Origin: Liolophura sinensis
Taxonomy: Eukaryota; Mollusca; Polyplacophora; Chitonida; Chitonidae
Assembly (NCBI RefSeq): GCF_032854445.1
Contig: NC_088301.1
Location: 39,793,187-39,857,186, forward strand
Direction of reading: 5' to 3'
Length of the DNA stretch: 64,000 bases
Under the pieces are notes generated by a model. The model was not told where the DNA came from. It was given only the letters and a program-made list of their open reading frames with translations, and ran no database searches. The position numbers and the translations under genes are program-made. Of this stretch, positions 1 through 45,811 are shown in pieces; position 1 is the first letter of the stretch, and every line of letters starts with the position of its first letter.

Positions 1-279
1 GCTGTTTTCTGGGCAGTTGTCTTAAATCTGACTCGTAATTTAACAAAGGCCTAGGTAGTAAGTTACATCGCTCCACTCTTCATTTCATCTCTGTCCAAAA
101 CTTTTCATTTGCTAAAAGTTTCTTTTGTCAAAAGCAGTGCTGCAAATGCCAAATCTTATCAATCCTACATTGTATTTTTTTGTGCAAAAATTGGTTTCAG
201 ATTGAAGTGTGTTAATTTATTATGAGTTTAAATTGATGTTTACAAATGTTAATGTATAATTATACATTCTCTTTTTCAG

Positions 280-33274
<32,995 letters not shown>

Positions 33275-36200
33275 CGGCACGCTATCGTTGGTCTGTGTTT
33301 AACTGGCCTTCCCTCACATCTAGTAGGAGTGTGCTATCTGGATGGTGGCTGTGGCATTCTATCAGCATGGATTGTTAAAACAACTTGTTGCTGTGTGAAC
33401 AAACTAACCCTTGCTGGTTTGGCTGGTTGGCATATTGACCAACACTTGTGTTTTTATCTGCATGAAATTCTGACGGCTTGTTGATGAAAACGACTAACTT
33501 TTCACTGGATGGTACTGGCCGACTGCACCGCCATCAACTCATTTTTTTTCTAGTAACATAATTGTGTGTGTATGTTTGGGCGTCTGTGCAAATGTTGGTA
33601 TATTTTTATCACAAATACATTTACTGTACATAGACTTCACACCTTTGTAAATAATTTAAAACCCATTAACTTCAATACCCATTGAGGATTTGTTAGATCT
33701 TTAACCTATAACCTGCCTGCTTACCAGCTATGTGTAAACCTGTGATATCAGTTACCTCTCTTTGTTACCTGATATGTCCACTAGGTGGCTGCATGTGGCC
33801 AGCTGGTTCTGGCTGTATTTATACAAAAGAACCAGAAACAGATGAGTATCTGAGCATTCAGTCTGTCTCCTTTTGCATGAGCCACTGGGCAATTTTTCAC
33901 TTTAAAAAAGGCTTTTAGAGAAATACATGTAGCACATAATTGTGTGTAATTTGAAAAATTTTGCCTTTTGTCATATAAATCAATCTAAACTGGTTTTGTT
34001 TAAAACTAAATATTGTATACATTATAAACTATTTGTCATTAGTAGTAAAAAAAAAAGTTTTTTTATGGTTTTTTTTTTCGTTACACTTGTTCTTCTGTCT
34101 GTGAAGTTGCAGACATGGATTGGATTATAGGGGGTAGGTTAAGCTGGAAGAACAGGGTCTTGCATCTTATTAAACAAAGAGCATGTACCACAGCTCTGTT
34201 GATACATGTACATTGCTACATTAAGTAGAGACTTACAAGTAAACTTGAAATCAGTGACCACATTGTATAAGGATGAGAGAAAAAAAAATTTATATATTAT
34301 ATGTAGCAGCAATTAATATAACTGTTTAAATAGTAATTTAAAACATTCCCATGATTGTTTTTCTATTGTCTCTATATTACAGTTTGTATGTATGAGCAAC
34401 ATTTCTTTTCTATCCACTAGTGCCTGACTACCCTGTGAAACTTTCATGAAAAAAAAATCAAATAAATAAATTCAAAAAAATTGAGATCTTAATTAGAATA
34501 TCTGATATCTGGCTGGTGTCATGAAATGAAACGTCAGCGTCAAACAAACATTTGACCACACCCCAAATTTTTACCTGCAAGTTTACATGTTGACAGATAC
34601 ATGTATTTCAGTATCAACCTCTATTTTCTTCTGTCCACAACAGTTTGTGAGATAAATTCCTTGAGACATAATGTTAAATTATATGAAATAGTGTCTTGCA
34701 AATGCTTGTAACGGTGTAATAACTGAAATGTACATGTATATCCTGCCTTATATGAACTGTAAGGACAATGAGTTTGTCACTAGAGTGGTCTTGTTGGCAG
34801 TCTTAATTCAGTTGTCTGGTTTCCTGACAGGCTTTTGGTTGCTATGCTCTCACCTTCTTATTCTTTATATGGAACTGATTCCACAAAAGCAGTTTTGGCT
34901 TCAGTCAAATACCTGAAGTAATATGAACGTTTGTTTTTGCACCTTAGGGGTTACCATCAGGAACATGTAGTGAGGGTCAAATGTACATGTATGTTCATGC
35001 AAATTCTTAATATTGTCTGGAGTCAAAACTTGCTTTGGGGATCAGCCCCTGTTACTAAGTTATTTTTTTCTGTCTGCATCTGACCATAGCTAGCTTTATA
35101 CTACTATTAACCATAATTCCTATGCTACTAACTTTTGATACAATACATAACCGGTTATACTGAAACTCCTTGGAGAGCTTGTTGATGTTATTATTCCTTG
35201 AGTTATGGCTAGTAATTTGACCCTATCATTCATGTTTTTGGAGGACAGAGTATACAGTTGTCAACAAGGTCATCTCTGTTTTAATACACAAGATTTTCTA
35301 TGAAACCATAAGTTGTCAAGTTTTCAACCGCTGCAGATTTATTTTGTAACCATTTACTCCTGCTAATTCTTATACCCTCCTCAGAGGGCAACAAATTCCT
35401 AAAAACTAGTTCATAAGTATTATCCAAATGCTCTGGTGGGGGTTGATTATTATATATGTTTTGTTGTTTTTTTTTTTTGTTTTGTTTTTTTTAGTTCATA
35501 GTAAGCAGTATGTAAAAGTTTAAGGAATCAAAAATAGTTTTGTTCTTATTCGTGCCATGCAACCATACAAGAAAAATTACAGAAACTCTAATTGTTCATT
35601 TATGATTGTCACAAGCTCTTCTTCCTTTGGGACTAATAGGGGGGGCCGTGGAGGTGAAGAATGACTGGGGGGCCAATTTGCCGATTTTGACGTCCCCTTT
35701 ATCCACAGTGGGTGGTGTGGTCACCCTCCTGCTCCCAGCAGATGACATTGAAAGAAGGAAGACTTCAGCCTGAAACTGAGCAGTTGTAAGGAGAAACTCA
35801 GATCCAAGTGCCGTATAAGGAAAACGATGGGTGCCTCCTGTGTGTTTACAAGTTGATTTTGTCCAAAGCTTTTGTGTTGGACTTCCCATGAGAGTCCCAA
35901 AGTGAATGAAGCTTCATTAATTTTGTGATTTCCAGATGACCATGACCATTGATTTTCAAACCCACATTTAAGCAACCAATTTTATGTTTTTCATGAATCC
36001 ACTAAAGAGTGCCCTACAGTTTGTCCATAACAGTGCCCCAGGGATAGTTTCAGACGAAGATTTAACTCGCAAGCTTGCTGTTAAGGGTTTTTCAAGGAAT
36101 CTTGGAGTGGATTGTAGAGGCTGCTTATCTAGATACAACTGAAAAGTGTGGAATGACCTATTTGAGGTTGATTCAAGATTAGAGGGGAGCGTGGAGTTGA

Positions 36201-37508
36201 TGGAAGTGAGGTTAGCATGATACATACTTTTAAGGAAATGGGAAAACAGCCACCTTCTGTGATTGCAAGCGTAAAAAAACACAATGCCAAAAACTTGAAG
36301 CAAACAGTTATCCATCAAGCCCTGAAGTTTTAGGCACATTATTGGTATTAATATCCAGTTTATTTGGCTGTTCCACAGGTAACAAGCATGCCACTTTCAT
36401 GTCAAAATGACATACCCTTTTGATAACCTTTTGAAATCTCTTCAGTCTTCATTAACTTGGCTTTGGATTTGCCTCATTTAGATGTTACCAAGTTTTGCAG
36501 TTTTCATTGGGTTTATTTTAGTGTGCTGTACTGTATGCAGACAAAAAATATCATCCATGAAATAATTCTTGCCCCATCCACAAATTATCACATTTTCTTA
36601 CATTTTCCGTGGAACGTTTTTCATGCCGTTATCTGTCAGGTCCTGTTTTATGATGAAACCAAATACCAAACTGACACTGCTTAAATGCTTGGACAAGTGT
36701 GATTTAAGGCTTTGTCTTGTATATCACATATCATTTCCAACCTTTTGTTTTTATTGCTTTTTATTTTCCTGAGTTTTAAGAGGGAATTGTCCATGCTTAA
36801 GGAACCAGAGGCAACAAATTTCTCATTGGCAATTATTTATGAGTTTGATGTGAAATTCCACATAGTATTCATTTACATGTACCATAGTTTGACCAATATC
36901 GTCTAACAGCAAATGCATGGTGATGGACTTGGTGAACTCTAGAATAACCAGAACTTTTTTTCCAATGTTTACAGCAAAAGCTTCCATAGAAGAGATGGAT
37001 TTTCAGTATTTCAATTTGAAACTCTGTGTAGAAATTTTGGACTGACTGAAACTAACAAGAACTATTCTCTAAGAATAATTTACAGGATTTGTAAAGTTTT
37101 GCAAAATATCAATAAAGACTGCACTCGAAACAAATTTACCATGATGATAACAGTAGTTAACTGATAACTGCAGTTAACCAGTCTTAAATAAGAAACTTGG
37201 AGTCTTATTGCTGACAGGTTTATCTAGTTAGATACTGATATACAGGTACCCAGTGAGTTTCAGATGGTGGATCTGGGTGCCAGATTTTAGTTTAAATGCC
37301 ATGATAAAGAAGTTTTTGGCATTGTCCAGCTTCTTTCTTTTTATCTGCAAGATTACTATTTATGTATATGAAGTACTTTAAAGAATGAACATTTACATGC
37401 ATATGCTAGATTAGCTTTCTAATGGTGGGGTTCCTCCAGCTGCAAAAGTAGAGCACGTCTTAATGTATTGCTGGTATCTGATAACTGTGGACTGGTTCAG
37501 AAGTGTCA

Positions 37509-37723
37509 GGGGGCAATTCCACAAAGGAAGTTTTGACTTGAGCCAAAAATTTGAAATTTTACTGCTTATTTTTGAGCCCAGTAAACTAAAATTTTGACCA
37601 CTACATCAATGTAATAGTAAAACAAATGTGTCAAAATTTCATCTTCCATTAGCGGAAACTAAACATTGCGACAATGTTTTAAGTTTTGACTTAAGTCAGA
37701 AATGTCTTTGTGGAATCAGCCCC
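37509..37723. mobile_element. Candidate MITE with gggg..ttccacaaag termini
   Basis: The left end gggggcaattccacaaagga and the right end (reverse complement ggggctgattccacaaagac) are inverted, with further similarity in the adjacent ttttgacttgag / tttctgacttaag. The enclosed 215 bp is non-coding. A related half-element occurs at about 34876-34911 (actgattccacaaaagcagt). No clear target duplication. Confidence 0.55.
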
Positions 37724-39673
37724 AGATAACAGAATTCTGTTTGTTGCATTACTCTCTTTTTACAAGAACTGCATTATTTTACACCTGATCTTTCTTTGAC
37801 TTCTGACAAATAGATGTTTTGTAATATTTTCAACATTATAGAGGATTTGTGTATTCTCCCATTGAAGTATTTACTTAGGCTTTCTGCGAAATGATCTGTT
37901 ACCTCATTCTTTTCTTGCCAGCATTCTTTTCAGCATTGATTTCATACAATTTGATTTGTACTGGATTATTGTTACTAGTGGCATAACTTTTTTTGAAGTG
38001 CATGTAATGTCATTTCGAATTTTGTTTGGATATTTTAGAAATTTTGTATTATTTGTATTTTTGTCATTTTCCTTATGTTATTTTTTTTCTTCCTTCATTT
38101 GTTTGTTTTGGTTGTTGTTGATTGTTTTTAACATGCAAACAAGCATTATCAACCACAATGCCTTTGCGAATCTCTCCATATGTCAAACCGGAATCTCATG
38201 ATACAGTATACTCACCACAGCTCTTTCATACTCAACCTCATTGTTTTATCACCATGACATAATATTTGTTGTATATTGTTTTTGACAAAATCCTGCATCA
38301 GCTTCTTGATGGTGGATATATTTAATAGCTTTTTTGTCATTTGCCTTTAGAGGACTTTTTGTATGAAAAGTCAACTCTGACAGGAGTTGCCTTTGCATCT
38401 GTTATATGGATGAATCATCGGCTTATTGGCTGTTTTGATGACTGTGAATATTTCAGTTATCCCGGTCTTGCGTGTGAAATCCACGCAAGTTTTAAATCAC
38501 ATAATATCAATTACTTGCTTTCCCTTGGTGATCAGAGTATCATTTGCACATGTAATGTTTCACAAGTTTTACATTTTTAATGATTATTTCACACCAGGGA
38601 AATTAGGTAAAATTGGCTTTGTTTGTTTACATAAAACAGACAAGCCAAATATATAACACCTGCTCTTGTTTAAAAATTTCCTGTATCCTTACTGGTAAAT
38701 TTAACTTATGTCAACACAATTTTAAATCCATGCACAATTCATGTGTTCACTGTGGCACAAGTGCATATTTGTACAAAAATATCACTGGTTTTAGCGTTCT
38801 GTTTGCATAACTTTTGTCAAGTTTATAAGTCTGCCAGTTGTCTTGGATAGACAGTTTTGCTGTGTTGAAAATATATAAAAACAATACCGGTACACGTAGT
38901 TCTGTGCTATAAAATTTGTGGATACCTGTACATGGTATATGAAATTCTTTTAAACTATCCAGACTATGTAGCTTGTTACAAAGAATCAATCATTCAGTGA
39001 CCTTTATGACTGTACAGATTGTTAACATTATCTTTGTTAAAACTGTTGTGCTGTGTGAGGTTTCAACTGAGGTGTTAAATGGAAAAGGGGTGCATGGTTT
39101 TGAGTTGGACGCGTGCTCATTTGATAATCTTTCTGAATCTAATTACCTCTGTAGGTTTACCAAAGACTTTATAGTAAATCAGTACTTATATTTTCCTTTT
39201 TTTTTTTTCCTTAAATTTAAGACTTTCCCAAAACCATTTTTTTAGCTAAAGACTAAAATTTGGATTTGTTACCAAATGTTAAGATCAGATTGTTTACTCT
39301 GCGCATCATAGATACTAATTGTTTTATTTTAACTTGACTCACAAGCATAGATACTGTAAACTCAGTAACCATGTTGTATTCTTATTCCCTTCATCTGTAA
39401 TCGGGATTTAGATTGAAATAATGTTGTTATCATTGCTTCATCACTTTATCCAACACTACAGTTGTTGCAACCCTATAAATAAGCACAGGGCATATTTGAT
39501 GTACCTTAAAAGTAGAAATTCCTCGTTAAAAAGTAACTACGTGGACATTACAATGTGCTTATCCTTTGACTTGCGTTCAGCTTTTGGACTATTCTATTTG
39601 CATAAAACTACTGAATGCATTTGTACAGTTCAGTTGAAACAGGTACAGTTTTGCCAGGAGTGTTCACATGTGC

Positions 39674-39679
39674 AATAAA
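39674..39679 (+). terminator. Candidate distal poly(A) signal
   Basis: AATAAA followed within 60 bases by a U/GU-rich tract (tttctttcgtgtttgttcat), the usual arrangement for cleavage and polyadenylation. It could serve a very long Cav1 3' UTR of about 6.4 kb. Nearer AATAAA copies exist at 34459-34468 and 37111, without an obvious GU-rich element. Speculative. Confidence 0.25.
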
Positions 39680-40832
39680 TTACCCATATCATACCATTTG
39701 TACACCGCCCTTTCTTTCGTGTTTGTTCATGTTTTTATCATTATATGCATAAATTGCAGTTTTAGAGGCAAATAATATCATTTTACATTTCCCAGTAGGA
39801 TTTAATCATTTATTATTATGTATTAACAGCTTTTTAAGATCGAGAAGAGTCTTTCAAGAGAAAACGTGCAACTTCTAGTCCTGGATAACATTTTAAGTCA
39901 TATTTCGTACCCTGACAACCCCACGTACAAGATGCTTTTTATACTAATTTCTTGACAGTTAATAGTATGTAAGCGGGGTGCATTATCGAGCCCAGTCCTA
40001 CATCAGACTTCAGAACAGTGCTCTGCTTAAAAGGACACAAAGTAAAAAGGGCAAAGTACTGGTCGGATGTTGTGTCTGGTGTACGGTATGGTATTCCAGT
40101 GAGGCAGCACTATACATACATGTATGTCAGCAGTGTGTACAGAAACAGAATGTTCTTTCGCAATCAGTTTTGCCTTGCTTTACATCACCCAAGAGCAGCA
40201 AACATCATCAGTCACTGACACATTCCAAGTCACATATTTTGTTTTTCAGTGGATGATTGAGGCTATATGCCCATTAATTTGGCAATACTGCAGTCAAAAT
40301 GCCACAATTTTACTTTATGGACTCTTCCGGTTCACCCATTAAATTGCATTCCACATCATCAAACCTCTGTTCTTTAAGGTTTCCATCATAATTTTATATA
40401 TTGGATTTAGTTTCTATCGCATTTGTTTTAATAATGCATGTGGGTTACCTTTTGCACAAAGGATGGGCAAATGAGAGAGGTAGAGTCTAAATTGCGTGGT
40501 GCTAAGCTAATTTATGACAGGACCTATCAGATACAACCAAAACCATAAATTGACTGGAGACCACTTGGTTTTCACCAGTATGAAGTGTGGAGAAGATCAC
40601 CAGTGTAATTTACAATGGTCAGTGGTTTACTCTGAGCAATCTGGTTTCCTGTACCATAATACACTGACCACCACTCTGCGGAAAATTCTTCAGTAAGATG
40701 GGACAATCAAACTAAAAAAAAAACCCTCGGGTGCATATTTCACAAATTTCTTTCATAGCACAGCCATCTAGAAATATCAGTTGTGGGGACTCAGCTGTCC
40801 AAGCTGAACTGACCACTGTTGTCTTGTATTTC

Positions 40833-40958
40833 ATTTGATTGAAGTTTCATGCCATTCTCAAGAATATTTCACTCCTACGAAGACGGCGAGGATTCTCATT
40901 GGAGGAAACTGCAAAACCCAATGGAAACACATGACCATCCGCTGCTGCTGACAGAAAT
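40833..40958 (-). mobile_element. Truncated SINE copy, minus strand
   Basis: The plus strand reads tttgattgaagtttcatgcc, ctcaagaatatttcactcct, acgaagacggcg and accatccgctgctgctgaca, the reverse complement of the SINE tail and body. The head is missing. Confidence 0.75.
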
Positions 40959-41204
40959 TTCTTGGTACTGAACTAAAAAGATGGTCTCAACTTTTTCATA
41001 CCAATAAGAGAATGAAAAAAAAAAAAAAAGGAACAAATGATACCGATGCAGTGACAAAGTTTGGATAGTTAGATATCTCAGGATAGGCTTACAACGTCAA
41101 GGAGAAACTCTGTTGATAAACTTTACTACACAAGGTGTAACTTGAAAATACTTCACCACAGGAGGCCATCATTGTGCATGTGTCATGGCAAAATGATACT
41201 TATT

Positions 41205-41345
41205 TATTTGATTGGCCTTTTACCTGACAGTCAGGAGAGGAAGCCAGCATGAGCTGGACTTGAACTCACTGCTACCACATTGGTGAGAGACTCCTGGATC
41301 ATCACACTGCGCTAGCAAGCTAACCAACTGAGGTACGGAGGCCCC
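41205..41345 (-). mobile_element. SINE copy with internal deletion, minus strand
   Basis: Has the tail (tttatttgattgg) and an intact tRNA-like head (gagctggacttgaactcact, ctaaccaactgaggtacgga, ggccccc on the plus strand), but the middle of the body is deleted. About 350 bp downstream of the NDUFA12 stop codon. Its tail gives AATAAA in NDUFA12 orientation (41203-41208). Confidence 0.8.
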
Positions 41346-41690
41346 CTGCATAAATGATAGGGTGCATTTACATGATATCTATGTAATAATTATATTTGTT
41401 GCCAATGCCAGCTTCAGCACTGTTCAGAAAGTATCATTTTCTCACACTGTGTGAAACTGTATTGTGTAAAAACCACAAGGCATGAACTAATAATCAGTTA
41501 CACAAAAAGAATTATTATTACGGTATGTACAAGTTTCAAAACAGATGGTTCGCATCTACATCTGATGTATATAGAATCCAATTTCTTCAAGTAGATAAAA
41601 GCACTCTTTTAACACGACCAATATTTTCCACGTCCAAGTTTTATGTAGGTCACTCCAAACAAAGCTGGCTAAATAGTCATCTAAAGTTAG

Positions 41691-41868
41691 CTAAGATTGA
41701 CTTGACCGTGGGGGTACCCAGCTCTCAATCTTGGGCCTTGTTGTGCTGTAGGGTACATATTGACCTGGAGTTCCAGACATATTCTCTTCGTGATCAATCA
41801 TCCATTTCCTAGTAACTGGGGCTACTTTTGTAGGTGGCTCATCTCCAATGTAGTGAAGCCAGCGATGC
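41691..41868 (-). CDS. NDUFA12 exon 4 (terminal)
   Basis: 178 nt from acceptor cttgcag to TAG. It encodes [40 protein letters not shown] and [18 protein letters not shown]. The first base completes the Trp of the PPEW motif. Confidence 0.96.
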
Positions 41869-44098
41869 CTGCAAGACAAACCACAAATATCCATCCTTTC
41901 CCACAACTATAACACACGTTCCCAAATGACCTGCATGGATTGATTTTGCTCCAAACTCAGGGTGGGACATGTAAACTTTTTTCTATCTTTCCTATGTTAA
42001 TTTTGTAAGAGTAGGAAGTCTCTAAAACACTTTGACACCCTCATGATTTAACCTGGGAGTCAAAAAATGACAGCCTTTCATTTTCAATTTGATTGTTGTT
42101 TATGGCCATACTCTGGATTCATTTCACTTATGCAATGATGAGCAGGTTTAGAGGCAGACGAATCTCCAGTGCCCAGTGTGAACCACGAACCTTTGGCAAT
42201 TCAATGATGAACTTTCCCGCTTGTGACATACAGATATAAAATATCACTCTATGCCAAACACATTGAAAAAGGTGACAATCAAAAAGAGGGAGTATTTGAT
42301 CCCAATGGAAACACATTGGTATTAGCAGAACATGTTCAATGGAGAGGCCCTCTCACATCTCACATTCCAGTTTCAACCTGTGAAGTATAAACGCCGGAAG
42401 ACTTCCTTCTCTATAGAGGTAGGTATACTTACCATTCTGGTGGAATCATGCTGCCATCATAATCCATACCGGCTGAATCCTTGTACATAACCCATCGACT
42501 TCTCCCTAAAACAAATAAATAACGAAAAAATATCACTCAAACATCGATCAGCTGCAAACTGTTTTTTTTCCCTGGCAATAAGAAAGGACTACAGAGCACT
42601 CAAATTTTAAAAGAAAATGAGCTATCAAATTTACAATTAAAAGAGCTATTTAGATTGAAGCATTATGGTGAACACTCACCCAAAAATACTTACCTACAAA
42701 ATAATACTTGTTTTGATAATATTTATTTCCGTATTTGTCTTCACCTACTAAGTCTCCCCATTTCAGTTCATCAGTTCTGAAAGAAAATTGACACTTTCAA
42801 CATAATACTTCTCTGAATGCATATGTTTTACATTTTCGTACTACGGTATAAAAGCTGCACCAACTACGATGTTAATCACGCTATGAATAATAATACATAT
42901 TAATTTCATTAACATATTGCCAAAAACAACCAAGAATTTATTAAACACATCATCTGACAATAAATGTACAAGCAGAACACAGCAGCAAACAGTAAAGGGC
43001 TGAATAGACCCCCACCCCCAGCCCCCTTCATTTGTGATCCACACAATTTATTTGATTAGGAGCCGTCCATAAATAATATAAGGGAGACGGCTCAAAGGGA
43101 AAGGTGTTGTGCATCGCTTCCTCACAACAGAGCCCACATGTTCAGTCGGCGAATACAGAACAACAGAATGGATATTTAAAAGTAGGTTTAAACAAGGACG
43201 ACTTTCCCGTCCAATGGGATTTGCCCATATTTCATTTCATGCTCAACAGAATGCTGCCCTTGCAAACGTCTCCATAAGCTGTGATTCCCAGGTTATATAG
43301 ACAAACTAATGAGCATTCAGCAGAGGTGTGTATTCACGGCAGGTAATCCTCTTCAGTGAGTTATATTTTTATAATCAGTGGGGGCTGTGCCTGCGCACCT
43401 ATGCCAACCAGCAGTGCTTCGCGAAAAATATAGGAATGTAGTGTTTACAAAAATCAACTTGTTAAGAAACCACTTATGGGTCCCTAAATTGCCACATGTG
43501 CACATTCAGTTAAGCATTTCCTCATGAGGATGATGTACTCATTCACGGGTCTTCCTCTGAACAAACTCTGAGTTGCCTGGATATGGTACTTACCTGCTTA
43601 CAACAGTTTCATCTAAAGATAAAGCCGCATAAATGTCAGTTGTTCAAAGAGTGCCAAAGATGCTTGGGACATGTCATTACTGAGGAAGGTGTTTGCTTGG
43701 ATAGTGATAAAGCCGTGACTGTCTTCAGAAGCTTGATCTCAGAAGAAGGCCAACTGTAAACTTCTAGGTATTAGTGCTTGGGATAGTTCTTGTAAGGCAG
43801 CATTCAATGAACTCAAGAAGAAGTTGACCGAGGCACCCATATTAAGATACCCCGATTTCAGACTCCCTTTTGCTTTGGAAGTTGACACCAGTAAACAAGG
43901 CTGGGCGCTGTTCTCTCACAGGACCATAAAACAAGTGGTACTGAGTTATGCCAGTCGATTTCTCAGAAGAAATAAGAACATGGACAATTACTCAAACTTT
44001 AAACTTGAACTGTTGGCTCCAAAATGGGCCATGAGAGGCAAATACCACAATTTGTTGCTCAGTGCTGATTGTGTCATGCATATGGACAATGACTCACT

Positions 44099-44149
<51 letters not shown>

Positions 44150-45685
44150 GTCAGCAAAAACTGGGAGCAACTGAGATGAGATGGGTCGGCAAGCTGGCTC
44201 AGTTTACTATGATCATCAAAAAGCATTCAGGGAAACAAAATAAAAACCCTGATTCCTTTAGCTGGAAGACACAACATCCCCCGAAAGTCTTTCGTCCAGA
44301 ACATGTTGACATCAAGAGCATGAACTTAGGAATGGAAGAAGTTCCATTGAGGACAAGCAGACAGAAACATGGCCCCTCTTCAACAAGAACCCTTGCTCTC
44401 CTCTAGTATGCCATCTGTAAGTAAAGATGAATTGCTGAAACTGCTGAAAGTCCCAATCCGCACATAACCTTTTTTAAGAAGTTGTTGAAGAGTAACATAT
44501 ACACTACAGGACAGGAGCTAAAAAGTTGAGTCCTGAGGTAAAAAAATCGTTGGAACCCTGGAAGCATGTGGAATTTATGGATGTTGTGTTGGACAGGATT
44601 ACAGATCAAGCCCAACCAATGGAGCAATTAATTCTTCCTGCAGTATAATGTGCAAAGGTGTTCAAGTCAATCAATAATGATACAGGCCATCAGTGTGCCA
44701 GACGGACATTGACTGTTCTTTGGGAAAGATGCTTCTGGCCATTAATGCAAGTAAGGTCAACAAGAGGCAATGCCATAGCCAAGCGCCCACTAGAAATACT
44801 AGTCAATGACTATACCCAGCTAAAGCCACTCACCAACAACGTCAAAAATGTTCTGGTTTTCACTGACATCTACACCTAGTACCTGCAATCTATACCCACA
44901 AGAGGCCAGACAGCAAAAACAACAGCCAAGGCCCTGATGAAGGAGTGGTTTTCCTGAGGAAGGGGTCATAATAATATACAGGATCAGTGGAATCCAACAC
45001 TGTACGTAGTTGTGAACAAAGAAGACAAAAACGTGCATGTGGTCAAAACTAAAAATGGATTTAGGAAGTCGATTCATCGTACCGAGATGCTGGACACGAG
45101 ACAGATGTTTCAGGACACTGACCCTAAAGGCCAACAGATTGATCAAAATAAGGTGACAGATCAAGCAGAGGATTCTTTTTTGGATGAGGAGGATGGCATG
45201 TGGATATGGCAGGAAGTCGCGGATCAGAATGGAAGAGTGGACTGTGTTTGTAATGACCCTGATGCCGGTGAGTAGCTGATGACACCCTTGTCTTAAGTGA
45301 TCCAACAGCACAGGACATCAAAGAGGACTGATGGTCCACAAGTACTGGGGACACCACACGCACATGAGTCTACTGCTGAAAAGGGTAATGGGAGAGCTAA
45401 TAGTCCGCGATCAGAAAAAGAGGATGACCACATTCAACTGCGTTGCAGCACTAGAGCCAATGCTGGATGTCATACCAATCTAAATCATCTTCCATGATCA
45501 GTTATTAAAACAACAACAACAACAAATCATTGTAAACATACCTTCATCTTTAAAAATATACTTTAGCATGAGGCTACATGTATGTTATACTGTTACCTGT
45601 ACAGCTGAAGCAACGAGCCCATCACTCCTCCATTTTGTTTGATAATTTTTCTAAAATTCTGAACCTTCTCCAAGTACTTCGACAT
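41691..45685 (-). CDS. NDUFA12: NADH dehydrogenase (ubiquinone) 1 alpha subcomplex subunit 12
   Basis: Accessory subunit of mitochondrial complex I (B17.2), on the matrix-arm side; it supports assembly and stability and is not catalytic. CDS: complement(join(41691-41868, 42433-42505, 42694-42776, 45597-45685)), 423 nt, 140 aa (human about 145). Hallmarks: [42 protein letters not shown] and [20 protein letters not shown], all typical of NDUFA12 and its paralogue group. The C-terminal [11 protein letters not shown] block and the length favour NDUFA12 over the assembly factor NDUFAF2. The start [14 protein letters not shown] is the only in-frame ATG context near a good splice phase. Intron 1 (2.8 kb) hosts a decayed Ty3/Gypsy element on the other strand. 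Divergent with ASZ1, convergent with Cav1. Confidence 0.96.
42433..42505 (-). CDS. NDUFA12 exon 3
   Basis: 73 nt, acceptor gttttag, donor gtaagt. It encodes [20 protein letters not shown] followed by PPE, with split Gly and Trp codons at the ends. Confidence 0.95.
42694..42776 (-). CDS. NDUFA12 exon 2
   Basis: 83 nt, acceptor ctttcag, donor gtaagt. It encodes [20 protein letters not shown] followed by QNKYYFV, including the family signature [10 protein letters not shown]. Confidence 0.96.
43800..44100 (+). pseudogene. Ty3/Gypsy RNase H domain remnant
   Basis: Best preserved part of the element: [20 protein letters not shown] followed by the [14 protein letters not shown] segment, ASRFLRRNK and [10 protein letters not shown]. 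The first acidic residue of RNase H is present (EVDTS). The frame runs into an expanded (TA)n tract that replaces the following residues. Confidence 0.85.
44100..44144. repeat. (TA)n microsatellite inside the Gypsy remnant
   Basis: TA tract interrupting the retrotransposon reading frame between its RNase H and downstream segments. It expanded after insertion, or arose from an AT-rich codon run. Confidence 0.95.
45597..45685 (-). CDS. NDUFA12 exon 1 (coding part)
   Basis: 89 nt from ATG (45683-45685) to donor gtaaca. It encodes [20 protein letters not shown] followed by VMGSLLQLY. It ends in phase 2; the split Arg codon joins exon 2 as LYRTDEL, aligning with FFRTND of human NDUFA12. Confidence 0.93.
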
Positions 45686-45811
45686 GTTTGGAGACTGGAG
45701 TCTACCCGACTGCCTCAACTGTCGAATCGTGGAGAAGACAAGGGCTAGGGCGCAAGGTTACTGGTTCTGTATCCGTCACTGATAGAACTCTTACGCTACA
45801 AGCAACCGCAT

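Larger units (their letters stand above)
33275..41690 (+). other. Cav1 3' UTR and intergenic space to convergent NDUFA12
   Basis: No protein-coding gene is recognised in 8.4 kb. The proximal part is presumably Cav1 3' UTR. Present are candidate poly(A) signals (34459, 37111, 39674), a MITE (37509-37723), two minus-strand SINE fragments (40833-40958, 41205-41345) and an unassigned, less AT-rich patch at about 35590-36340. The remainder is AT-rich and featureless to me. Confidence 0.7.
43570..45490 (+). mobile_element. Decayed Ty3/Gypsy LTR retrotransposon fragment in NDUFA12 intron 1
   Basis: Fragments of pol are collinear on the plus strand: reverse transcriptase thumb/connection ([18 protein letters not shown]; 43600-43760), RNase H ([28 protein letters not shown]; 43800-44100), the post-RNase [10 protein letters not shown] segment (44178-44270), an integrase HHCC-like region (GHQCARRTL; 44680-44750), an integrase core piece ([10 protein letters not shown]; 44780-44950) and a C-terminal segment (45000-45275). 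Frameshifts, stop codons, a (TA)n insertion at 44100 and loss of most of the integrase core show it is dead. No LTRs, gag or protease were recognised. Antisense to the host gene. Confidence 0.88.

Noticed and set aside
41205-41345. tRNA gene from box A/box B-like sequences
   Set aside because: The sequences belong to the SINE head. There is no cloverleaf acceptor pairing and the element continues into the SINE tail.
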